Source of the DNA: Microbacterium sp.
GTDB taxonomy: Bacteria > Actinomycetota > Actinomycetes > Actinomycetales > Microbacteriaceae
DNA length: 53,093 nt
Direction: 5' to 3'
Assembly (NCBI GenBank): GCA_003524435.1
Contig: DQHP01000083.1
Location: 1-53,093, forward strand
The number at the start of each line of letters is the position of its first letter. Within the stretch, counting starts at the first letter, position 1. Position numbers and translations under genes: made by a program. A model generated the notes under the pieces. That model was not told where the DNA came from. It did no database searches and worked only from the letters and a program-made list of their open reading frames with translations. Shown in pieces: positions 39,800 through 48,010 of the stretch.

Positions 39800-40381
39800 G
39801 TGACCGCACACCCCGATGCCGGAGCGCACTTCGAACGTGCCGCAGTTGAACTGCGTGACACGGTGTTCCGTGATGACGTCGTGGTGCGTGAGATTCCCTC
39901 GCCCCAGGGCCTTGCACCGTTCTCAATTGCGCTGGCTGCAGACATCCGTCCTGACGACCACGGAGACTCCATTTACGGGACGGGACGCTTCGTGTTGCTG
40001 CATGATCCGGACGCTCCTTCCGCATGGGGTGGAGCGTGGCGCGTCATCACGTTCGCTCAAGCGCCGTTAGAGCCGGAGATCGGCACTGATCCGCTCTTGG
40101 CCGATGTCACGTGGTCTTGGCTCGTAGATGCGCTGGAATCTCGCGATGCCATCTATCACTCCGCCTCTGGCACCTCGACCAAAACCCTTTCAAAGGGGTT
40201 TGGAGCTTTGAGCGTAGAAGGCGACGGCGCGCAAATCGAACTACGCTCTTCTTGGACGCCGGAAGAGCCATTCCGGCCGCACGTGGAAGCATGGGCCGAA
40301 CTCGTCGGCATGCTCGCCGGCCTCCCGCCCGGCTCGGAGAATATCGCCGTTTTGGGTGCACGAAAGGTAGGGCGTGACTGA
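39800..40381 (+). CDS. DUF3000 domain-containing protein
   Basis: 193 residues, soluble. It carries the family marks FRDDVVVREIPSPQGLAPFS, then LALAADI-type residues, RFVLLHDPDAPSAWGGAWRV and LADVTWSWLVDAL. DUF3000 is actinobacterial and nearly always precedes ribonuclease D; a role with that enzyme is inferred, not known. GTG start, no SD, leaderless promoter signal. It overlaps rnd by 8 bp. Confidence 0.9.
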   Translation: MTAHPDAGAHFERAAVELRDTVFRDDVVVREIPSPQGLAPFSIALAADIRPDDHGDSIYGTGRFVLLHDPDAPSAWGGAWRVITFAQAPLEPEIGTDPLLADVTWSWLVDALESRDAIYHSASGTSTKTLSKGFGALSVEGDGAQIELRSSWTPEEPFRPHVEAWAELVGMLAGLPPGSENIAVLGARKVGRD

Positions 40382-41567
40382 GTTCAGCGTCATTGACGAT
40401 CAGAACGAATTCGAGGCGGCCTGTCGACTCCTCGCTGCCGGCAACGGTCCAGTCGCTGTCGACGTCGAGCGCGCCTCGGGATTCCGCTATTCACAACGTG
40501 CGTATCTCGTACAGGTGTTCCGCCGCGACGCGGGAGTCTTTCTGTTCGATCCCCCAGCGCTCGGTGACTTTGCGCCGCTTCAGACGGCGATTGGGGACGT
40601 GGAATGGATTTTTCACGCCGCCAGCCAAGACCTTCCGTCGTTGCGTGAACTTGACCTGTGCCCCGCGACGATTTTCGACACAGAACTTGCCTCGCGGCTA
40701 CTGGGGCACGAGAAGGTGGGCCTGGCGGCCGTCGTCGAAGACACTCTCGGCATCACCCTGAAAAAGGAGCACTCCGCGTCGGATTGGTCGACCAGGCCGT
40801 TGCCTGACACCTGGCTCGAGTATGCAGCGCTCGATGTCTTGCACCTCGTCGATGTGCGAGATGTCATCGCTGCAGAGCTCGTCGAACAGCAAAAGGCCGA
40901 GTTCGCTGCACAGGAGTTCGCGTCGACTCTTGCCCAGCCGCCCCGCGCCCCGCGTGAAGACCCCTGGCGAAGACTCAGCGGACTTCACCAGGTCAAAGGT
41001 GCCCGCAGCCTCGCCATCGCGCGATCCCTCTGGCTCGCACGCGAGGAGTTCGCGCAGCAGGAAGATATTGCGCCGGGCAGACTCGTCCCCGATCGCGCGC
41101 TGGTCGCGGGTGTTCTCGCTGATCCCCAGAGTAAACAGGCTCTCGCGGGTGTCAAAGCATTCAACGGTCGCGCCAGTCGCTCTCAGTTGGACCGGTGGTG
41201 GCAGGCGATCGTCCGCGGACGTGAAGAAACGTTGCTGCCGCGCGAAAGAGTGCACAGCGATGCGTTGCCGCCCGCACGAGCATGGGCAGACCGAAACCCA
41301 GAGGCGGACGCGCGTTTGAAGCTCGCGCGGCCTGCAGTGGAAGCCGTTGCAGAAGAGTTGGCGATGCCGACGGAGAACCTACTCAAGCCTGATTCTCTGC
41401 GCCGCCTTGCGTGGGCGCCGCCCGCCTACAGTCCAGAAGCCATCGCTGCTGCGCTGGCTGAACTCGGGGCACGTCCGTGGCAAATTGAGCACACTGTACA
41501 TAAGATCGTGGCGGCCTTTGTAGAGTCAGAGCAATCAGTCGATGAGGCAGTCGCCTCGGAGTCGTAG
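40374..41567 (+). CDS. rnd: ribonuclease D (HRDC domain)
   Basis: 3'-5' exoribonuclease of the DEDD family that trims stable RNA. 397 residues. Exo I VAVDVERASG with D30 and E32, Exo II FHAASQDLPSLREL, Exo III YAALDVLHL; one or two HRDC domains follow (about 205-385). It matches actinobacterial RNase D in length. The GTG start lies inside the end of the DUF3000 gene, so translation is coupled. The thiolase gene begins 73 bp downstream with its own promoter. Confidence 0.94.
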   Translation: MTEFSVIDDQNEFEAACRLLAAGNGPVAVDVERASGFRYSQRAYLVQVFRRDAGVFLFDPPALGDFAPLQTAIGDVEWIFHAASQDLPSLRELDLCPATIFDTELASRLLGHEKVGLAAVVEDTLGITLKKEHSASDWSTRPLPDTWLEYAALDVLHLVDVRDVIAAELVEQQKAEFAAQEFASTLAQPPRAPREDPWRRLSGLHQVKGARSLAIARSLWLAREEFAQQEDIAPGRLVPDRALVAGVLADPQSKQALAGVKAFNGRASRSQLDRWWQAIVRGREETLLPRERVHSDALPPARAWADRNPEADARLKLARPAVEAVAEELAMPTENLLKPDSLRRLAWAPPAYSPEAIAAALAELGARPWQIEHTVHKIVAAFVESEQSVDEAVASES

Positions 41568-41640
41568 GTTCGATCCAACCGATTCCCGCACCCCATCGTT
41601 GCCTCTTAGGCTGAGGTCATACCCCAACCTTGGAGGCAGA

Positions 41641-42846
41641 GTGGCCGAGATCTCGGACGTCTTCTTCGTCGATGGAATGCGCACCCCTTTCGGGCGCGCC
41701 GGCGAAAAAGGCATGTACTGGAACACCCGCGCAGATGACCTCGCCGTAAAGGCGACGATCGGGCTCATGGAACGCAATGAAAGCGTTCCGGCCGATCGCA
41801 TCGATGACGTCGCCATTGCCGCGACTTCGCAAACTGGCGATCAGGGCCTGACGCTCGGACGCTCGGTTGCGATCCTGGCAGGCCTGCCCAACACTGTGCC
41901 CGGCCTTGCCGTCGAGCGCATGTGCGCCGGAGCAATGACCAGCGTGACGACAATGGCTGGATCGATCGGCATTGGCATGTATGACTTCGCCATCGCCGGC
42001 GGTGTCGAGCACATGGGGCATCACCCCATTGGTGCCAACGCTGATCCGAACCCACGCTTTGTGGCCGAGAAGATGGTCGATCCCGGCGCCTTGAACATGG
42101 GCGTCACGGCAGAGCGGATCTTCGATCGGTTCCCCCATCTCACCAAGGAGCGCTCTGACCGCTTCGGCATGCTCAGTCAGCAAAAGGTGCAGGCGGCCTA
42201 TGAGGCGGGCAAGATCCAGCCTGACCTCGTCTCTGTCGCTATCAAGGGCGCCGATGGCGCCTGGGGTTTGGCCTCGCAGGATGAGGGCCGCAGGCCACAG
42301 ACGACGATGGAAGACCTCGCCGGTCTCAAGACACCGTTCCGCCCACACGGACGTGTCACCGCTGGCACGTCATCTCCTCTCACCGACGGCGCGACAATGT
42401 CGCTACTCGCCGGTGGCGGGGCGGTGAAGGAATTCGGTTTGAAGCCGAAAATGAAGATGGTCTCGTTCGCCTTCGCTGGCGTGCAGCCGGAGATCATGGG
42501 CATCGGCCCGATCCCCTCCACTGAGAAGGCGCTCAGGAAGGCCGGACTCACGATCGCCGACATCGGACTGTTCGAACTCAACGAGGCCTTCGCGATCCAG
42601 GTCATCTCTTTGCTCGATCACTTTGGCATTGCCGACGATGACCCCCGGGTTAACCAGTGGGGCGGTGCGATTGCGCTCGGGCATCCGCTCGCAGCATCCG
42701 GTGTGCGTCTGATGATCCAGCTCGCCGCGCAGTTCGCCGAGCGACCTGACGTTCGTTATGGTCTCACCGCCATGTGCGTGGGTCTCGGTCAGGGCGGCAG
42801 CGTCATCTGGGAGAACCCGTACTACGACGGCAAGAAGCGGAAGTGA
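41641..42846 (+). CDS. fadA: acetyl-CoA acyltransferase (thiolase, FadA-like)
   Basis: Last step of fatty-acid beta-oxidation: thiolytic cleavage of 3-ketoacyl-CoA. 401 residues. Nucleophile C95 in VERMCAGAM, the C-terminal HPLAASGVRLM His and MCVGLGQGGSV with the second catalytic Cys, as in FadA/FadI. The start is GTG with GGAGGCAGA upstream; TAGGCT at 41607-41612 is a good -10 that leaves a 22-nt leader. The longer frame upstream overlaps rnd and is not used. fadB follows after 8 bp. Confidence 0.95.
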   Translation: MAEISDVFFVDGMRTPFGRAGEKGMYWNTRADDLAVKATIGLMERNESVPADRIDDVAIAATSQTGDQGLTLGRSVAILAGLPNTVPGLAVERMCAGAMTSVTTMAGSIGIGMYDFAIAGGVEHMGHHPIGANADPNPRFVAEKMVDPGALNMGVTAERIFDRFPHLTKERSDRFGMLSQQKVQAAYEAGKIQPDLVSVAIKGADGAWGLASQDEGRRPQTTMEDLAGLKTPFRPHGRVTAGTSSPLTDGATMSLLAGGGAVKEFGLKPKMKMVSFAFAGVQPEIMGIGPIPSTEKALRKAGLTIADIGLFELNEAFAIQVISLLDHFGIADDDPRVNQWGGAIALGHPLAASGVRLMIQLAAQFAERPDVRYGLTAMCVGLGQGGSVIWENPYYDGKKRK

Positions 42847-42854
42847 ATGCGGCC

Positions 42855-44999
42855 ATGACCGACTACGAAAAGATCGACTTCTCCCCCATCCTGGCGCTCG
42901 CTGGCGATGAGGTCATCACGCACTCTGTTGTCAGCGACGTGCGTCTCGCTTCCGGCAAGGTGATGGCGCTCATCACTCTCGACAACGGGCGCGATCACAC
43001 ACGCCCCAACACTCTGGGGCCGGCCACTCTCACCGAGCTCGGCGAAACGCTCTCTGCATTGAAGGCGCGGGCTGCTGCCGGCGAGATTCAGGCTGTTGGC
43101 ATTACCGGAAAGCAGTACATTCTCGCGGCCGGTGCCGACCTGTCTGACATCTCGCAGGTGACCTCCAAAGACGATGCTCGTCTCATCGCACAGTTGGGGC
43201 ACAAGGTCATCGGTTCCCTGAGCGACCTTGGGGTGCCATCCTTTGCCTTCGTAAACGGCCTTGCGCTGGGCGGTGGGTTAGAGATCGCCCTGAACTCGAC
43301 CTACCGCACAGTGGATGCTTCTGCGGCCGCTGTGGCCCTCCCAGAGGTCTTCCTGGGCATCATTCCTGGATGGGGTGGCGCCTACCTGCTCCCTAACCTC
43401 ATCGGCATCGAGAATGCACTTGAGGTCGTCATCTCAAACCCCTTGAAGCAGAATCGGATGCTCAAGCCTCAACAGGCATTCGATCTCGGCATCATGGATG
43501 CGATCTTCCCCGCTGCCAATTACCTCGAGAACTCCCTGGCGTGGGCTGACGCAGTCCTCGGCGGTAAAAAGGTCGAGCGGAAGAACGAGCCAGGCAAGCT
43601 GGAGCGTCTGACGAAGTGGCCCATTGCAATCAAGATGGCCCGCGGCATGCTGGAGTCGAAGATCGGCACCATGCCGAAGTCGCCGTATGTTGCGCTCGAC
43701 CTGCTCGACAAGGCAAAGGGCGGCACGAAGGTAGAGGGTTTCGCTCGAGAGGACGAGGCTCTGTCTGAACTCGTTACGGGGGATCAGTTCGCCGCCTCGA
43801 TGTATGCCTTCGATCTGGTGCAGAAACGGGCCAAGCGGCCTGTAGGAGCACCGGACAAAGCTCTGGCAAAGAAAGTCACCAAGGTCGGCATCATTGGTGC
43901 CGGTCTCATGGCGAGCCAGTTCGCGCTTCTCTTTGTGCGCAAACTGCGCGTGCCGGTGCTGATCACCGACATCGACCAGGCTCGCGTCGATAAGGGACTC
44001 TCCTACATCAACGAGGAGATCGGCAAACTCGAAGCCAAGGGCCGCCTTGACTCAGACAATGCGAACCAGTTACGCGCTCTTATCCACGGCACGGTTGACA
44101 AGAGCGAGTACGCAGACTGCGACTTCGTCATTGAAGCTGTCTTCGAAGAAGTAGGCGTCAAGCAGCAGGTGTTCGGCGATATCGAAAAGTTCATCGCTGA
44201 GGACGCAATCCTCGCGACAAATACCTCATCGCTGTCTGTGGAAGAGATCGGCGCGAAGCTCGCTCACCCCGAGCGTCTCGTCGGGTTCCACTTCTTCAAC
44301 CCGGTTGCGGTCATGCCGCTTATCGAGATCGTGAAGACCCCCGGCACGAACGAGCAGACGCTATCGACAGCTTTTGTCGTGGCGAAGGGCTTGGGTAAGA
44401 ACGCGGTGCTCACCGCGGATGCGCCCGGCTTCGTCGTCAACCGTCTCCTCGCCAAGGTCATGGGTGAAGCGGCACGTGCGGTGTACGAGGGAACCCCGGT
44501 CGCGGATGTTGAGAAGGCCTTTGGTCCTCTGGGCTTGCCGATGGGACCGTTCCAACTCATCGACCTCGTTGGATGGAAGGTTGCCGCGCACGTGCAGGAC
44601 ACCATGGTGCGGCACTTCCCTGACCGCTTCTACGCGAACGAGAACTTCCACGCGCTCGCGGAGTTGGACCAGGTTGTAGAGAAGGACAAGGGCGGGCGAG
44701 TCACCGGCTGGACGAAGGCCGCTGAGAAGGCGCTCAAGGGACATGTGGGCAACACCCCCGCATCGGCGGAGACGATCCTCACGCGAGTACAGGACCAACT
44801 CACGCAAGAGATCAAGCTCATGCTCGATGAGGGCGTCGTCCCTGAGGTCGAAGACATTGACCTCTGCTTGATCCTTGGCGCCGGATGGCCGTTCATCGAT
44901 GGCGGCGCCTCACCGTACCTTGACCGTGAAGGGGCATCCGAACGTGTTTTCAACGGCACGTTCCACACTCCCCCGATTCGAGGAATTGCGAACCGCTAA
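42855..44999 (+). CDS. fadB: fused enoyl-CoA hydratase / 3-hydroxyacyl-CoA dehydrogenase
   Basis: 714 residues. The N-terminal crotonase domain (about 1-300) has GITGKQYILAAGADLSDI, ALGGGLEIALNSTYR and the EVFLGIIPGWGG loop; the C-terminal dehydrogenase (about 335-714) has the Rossmann GXGXXX motif KVGIIGAGLMASQFA and the catalytic HFFNPVAVMPLIE. Together with FadA it completes beta-oxidation. ATG at 42855 is taken; a GTG 4 codons earlier (42843) is possible. A strong terminator follows. Confidence 0.96.
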   Translation: MTDYEKIDFSPILALAGDEVITHSVVSDVRLASGKVMALITLDNGRDHTRPNTLGPATLTELGETLSALKARAAAGEIQAVGITGKQYILAAGADLSDISQVTSKDDARLIAQLGHKVIGSLSDLGVPSFAFVNGLALGGGLEIALNSTYRTVDASAAAVALPEVFLGIIPGWGGAYLLPNLIGIENALEVVISNPLKQNRMLKPQQAFDLGIMDAIFPAANYLENSLAWADAVLGGKKVERKNEPGKLERLTKWPIAIKMARGMLESKIGTMPKSPYVALDLLDKAKGGTKVEGFAREDEALSELVTGDQFAASMYAFDLVQKRAKRPVGAPDKALAKKVTKVGIIGAGLMASQFALLFVRKLRVPVLITDIDQARVDKGLSYINEEIGKLEAKGRLDSDNANQLRALIHGTVDKSEYADCDFVIEAVFEEVGVKQQVFGDIEKFIAEDAILATNTSSLSVEEIGAKLAHPERLVGFHFFNPVAVMPLIEIVKTPGTNEQTLSTAFVVAKGLGKNAVLTADAPGFVVNRLLAKVMGEAARAVYEGTPVADVEKAFGPLGLPMGPFQLIDLVGWKVAAHVQDTMVRHFPDRFYANENFHALAELDQVVEKDKGGRVTGWTKAAEKALKGHVGNTPASAETILTRVQDQLTQEIKLMLDEGVVPEVEDIDLCLILGAGWPFIDGGASPYLDREGASERVFNGTFHTPPIRGIANR

Positions 45000-45012
45000 G
45001 TCAGGGTTTCAC

Positions 45013-45050
45013 AGGGCGAGACGGTCATCTGATCGTCTCGCCCTTCTTTT
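45013..45050 (+). terminator. intrinsic terminator of fadA-fadB
   Basis: Perfect 11-bp stem AGGGCGAGACG / CGTCTCGCCCT with a 10-nt loop, followed by TCTTTT, 14 bp past the fadB stop. Confidence 0.9.
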
Positions 45051-45206
45051 ATGGAACCTTTGGTCGTCACCCTGTGCGCTCTCGCTGAGGACGCCGTCTA
45101 ACTGTGAGCGCCACGGGCGATAACGTCTGGAAAACTGACGATGAACACCTCGACACCGCACCGGTTCTTGGCGTTCAGCACCCGCAGGATGAGGGACAGT
45201 GGAGCC

Positions 45207-45902
45207 ATGGACGCGTTCTTCTCCATCTTCAGCGGTTCAGGTATGTCTACGCTTTTGAAGAGCGGTACAGCGGTATTGACCACGCTGCTCGTGGTTCCCG
45301 CGCTTCTCAAGCTCTTCATCGTCACGGTCGACGAAGGGTGGGCGGCGATTCGTACGCGTAACGGCAAGCCGATCATCCGCAAGGCGTCCTCTCGCTCGGT
45401 CCCCACGGGGCGGGGCACCGCTGGCGAAGTAGTCGTCTTGCACCCCGGCTCTCACGGCGCGTTTCCGCTTTTCTATTGGTACAAGCTCATCGACGCTCGC
45501 GTCCGCTCCACCGATCTGCCGGCCAGGCAGCTCACGGGTGCCACGGGCCACCAACATCTCGTGCACGCGTCGTTCGAATGGCGTCCGATCCCTACCGGAC
45601 GCGATCTGCGTGTGTTCGAGCTTGACGTCGTCAACGTGAAGGAGCGCGCGGCCAATATCGTCGGCGCCGCGCTACGAGACGTCATCCGTACGATCGACGG
45701 TAACGAGCTGCCGCATAACTCCGAGCTCGGTATTCGAGTGCTGCAGGAGTGCGCACAAAGAACACTTGACGCGTGCGGTGTTGAGACCCTCTCGGTCATG
45801 ATCACCGGAGACGCTCTCACCGACGGGCACCTGCTCTCTCAGGCGATGCGCGCAACCGATCGTAACCACGAGGCCATCGCAGCGCTGCACGCGCTGAATT
45901 GA
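45207..45902 (+). CDS. SPFH/band 7 domain protein
   Basis: 231 residues. Start MDAFFSIFSGSGMSTLLKSG, one membrane helix (about 19-39, TAVLTTLLVVPALLKLFIV), then a band 7/SPFH-type domain (EGWAAIRTRNGKPIIRK, then RVFELDVVNVKERAANIVGA). It is shorter than typical stomatins and lacks the long coiled-coil end. Such proteins scaffold membrane microdomains or proteases. ATG at 45207 with GGAG upstream; the frame starts earlier at 45141 but lacks a site. It converges on dxs (16 bp). Confidence 0.75.
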   Translation: MDAFFSIFSGSGMSTLLKSGTAVLTTLLVVPALLKLFIVTVDEGWAAIRTRNGKPIIRKASSRSVPTGRGTAGEVVVLHPGSHGAFPLFYWYKLIDARVRSTDLPARQLTGATGHQHLVHASFEWRPIPTGRDLRVFELDVVNVKERAANIVGAALRDVIRTIDGNELPHNSELGIRVLQECAQRTLDACGVETLSVMITGDALTDGHLLSQAMRATDRNHEAIAALHALN

Positions 45903-45918
45903 TGGCGCTGTTTGAGGT

Positions 45919-47859
45919 TCAGCGTCGTTGGTGCAGTGGAAGATCTACCGCACCGGTCTCCCCCGCATTGCGGGCAATCGGAATGCGAGTACCCAGCACC
46001 TGAGCGACAACGTCCTGAGCGATCTTCGACGCGGTGAGGCCCGCGTCCGCGAGAATCTGATCGCGTGATGCGTGATCGATGAATTCGTCGGGAAGCCCGA
46101 GCTCATCCACGGCTGTATCGACGCCCGCTTCCCGCAGTACCTGGCGAACACGCGTGCCGATGCCGCCCACGCGGATGCCGTCTTCCAGCGTGATGACGAG
46201 GCGGTGATGGCGCGCAAGCTCCACAACTGATGGCTGCACAGGAATCGCCCAGCGCGGGTCGATCACCGTTGCACCGATTCCTTGCGCGCGCAGGCGCGCG
46301 GCGACATCCATCGCAAGTGCGGCAAACGGACCGATGGCAACGATCAGCACATCCTCGCTCTCGCCACGCTCGAGCACATCGACGCCGTCCTCGAGTCGTT
46401 CGACAGCGGGCAGCTCTTCCGCCACCGCCCCCTTAGGAAAGCGAATCACGGTGGGGGCGTCATCGACAGCGATGGCCTCATCTAGTGCCTCTGCCAGCCG
46501 CACGCCGTCGCGAGGCGCCGCGATGCGAATATGCGGGACGATCTGCAGCATCGCGAGATCCCACATACCGTGGTGGCTCGGCCCATCAGGGCCGGTGACG
46601 CCTGCGCGGTCGAGGACGAATGTGACACCGGCCTTGTGCAGCGCGACGTCCATCAGTACCTGATCAAACGCACGCCCCATGAATGTCGCGTAGAGCGCCA
46701 CCACCGGGTGCAATCCGCCATAGGCAAGCCCGGCGGCAGAAGTCACTGCATGCTGCTCGGCGATGCCCACGTCATAGACGCGGTCAGGGAAACGCTCAGC
46801 GAAGGGAGCGAGTCCTGTCGGACGCAACATCGCGGCGGTAATCGCGATCACCTTCGAATCGCGCTCACCCACACTGACGAGGGCGTCGGAGAAGACATCC
46901 GTCCACCCACGACTACTGCTCGACAGAGGCTCGCCGGTCGCCGGGTCGATGCGGTTGACGGCGTGGAACTGATCGGCCTCGTCATCACGGGCAGGCTGAT
47001 AACCGCGCCCCTTTTCGGTAATCGTATGGACAATCACCGGCGCGCCGTAGGACTTTGCCAGCTCAAGCGTCTCTAAGAGCGCAGGAATGTCATGCCCATC
47101 GACCGGGCCCAGGTACTTGATGTCGAGATTAGAATAGAGCGCTTCGTTATTGGTGAAACGCGAGAGAAAGCCGTGCGTGCCGCCTCGTACACCGCGGAAT
47201 AACGCGCGCCCGATCGGGCCGAACAACCGGAAGAAGCGGTCAGAGCGGTGGTGCAGGTCTTTGTATGCTGCCGCTGTGCGCACCTTGTTGAGATAGCGCG
47301 ACATTCCACCGATGGTGGGTGCATACGAGCGGCCGTTGTCGTTGACAACGATCACAAGATTGCGGTCGTTATCGTCAGTGATGTTGTTGAGCGCCTCCCA
47401 CGTCATCCCACCGGTGAGCGCACCATCGCCCACGACAGCGACAACATGGCGGTCGTCTCTGCCTGTTGCCGAGAGCGCACGGGAGATGCCGTCGGCCCAG
47501 CTCAGTGAGCTAGACGCATGTGAGGATTCCACCACATCGTGCGGGCTCTCGCTGCGTTGTGGATACCCCGCAAGACCGCCGCGCACGCGCAACGCAGAAA
47601 AATCCTGACGACCAGTCAGTAGCTTGTGCACATACGACTGATGTCCGGTATCAAAGATGATCGGGTCATCTGGGGATTCGAAGACGCGATGCAGAGCGAT
47701 CGTTAGTTCGACGACGCCCAGGTTCGGGCCGAGGTGGCCACCTGTGCGAGAAACATTTTCAACCAGGAAGGTTCGCACTTCCGCCGCGAGTTTTTCGAGC
47801 TCAGAGGGACTGAGGTCGTCGAGATCTCGTGGACCAGTGATGCCGGAAAGAATGGGCAT
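45919..47859 (-). CDS. dxs: 1-deoxy-D-xylulose-5-phosphate synthase
   Basis: First enzyme of the MEP isoprenoid pathway; condenses pyruvate and glyceraldehyde 3-phosphate with thiamine diphosphate. 646 residues. HLGPNLGVVELTIALH, DTGHQSYVHKLLTGR, ThDP motif GDGALTGGMTWEALNNI, the transketolase pyrimidine domain (DVGIAEQHAVTSAAGLA) and C-terminal domain are all intact. The ATG at 47859 follows AGGAGG; the longer frame upstream is a shadow of acn. It also makes the DXP used by thiamine, not by the PdxS/PdxT route here. Confidence 0.97.
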   Translation of the reverse strand: MPILSGITGPRDLDDLSPSELEKLAAEVRTFLVENVSRTGGHLGPNLGVVELTIALHRVFESPDDPIIFDTGHQSYVHKLLTGRQDFSALRVRGGLAGYPQRSESPHDVVESSHASSSLSWADGISRALSATGRDDRHVVAVVGDGALTGGMTWEALNNITDDNDRNLVIVVNDNGRSYAPTIGGMSRYLNKVRTAAAYKDLHHRSDRFFRLFGPIGRALFRGVRGGTHGFLSRFTNNEALYSNLDIKYLGPVDGHDIPALLETLELAKSYGAPVIVHTITEKGRGYQPARDDEADQFHAVNRIDPATGEPLSSSSRGWTDVFSDALVSVGERDSKVIAITAAMLRPTGLAPFAERFPDRVYDVGIAEQHAVTSAAGLAYGGLHPVVALYATFMGRAFDQVLMDVALHKAGVTFVLDRAGVTGPDGPSHHGMWDLAMLQIVPHIRIAAPRDGVRLAEALDEAIAVDDAPTVIRFPKGAVAEELPAVERLEDGVDVLERGESEDVLIVAIGPFAALAMDVAARLRAQGIGATVIDPRWAIPVQPSVVELARHHRLVITLEDGIRVGGIGTRVRQVLREAGVDTAVDELGLPDEFIDHASRDQILADAGLTASKIAQDVVAQVLGTRIPIARNAGETGAVDLPLHQRR

Positions 47860-47958
47860 CAACACCTCCTGAACGTCTCCGTCGATCGCCTCCGGGTAGC
47901 GGGCGACGACCTCATTGATCTTACCGCCGTAGGCCGGGAAAACGCCCAGCAACGACAA

Positions 47959-47994
47959 GGAAGGGCTCGAATGCCGAAGCATCCGAGCCCTTCC
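47959..47994 (-). terminator. terminator of acn
   Basis: Perfect 11-bp stem GGAAGGGCTCG / CGAGCCCTTCC, with an inner ATGC/GCAT pairing and a CGAA loop. It lies 17 bp past the acn stop. The U-tract on the - strand is weak (TTGTCGTT). Confidence 0.75.
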
Positions 47995-48010
47995 CACGCG
48001 GCGCTGTCGA

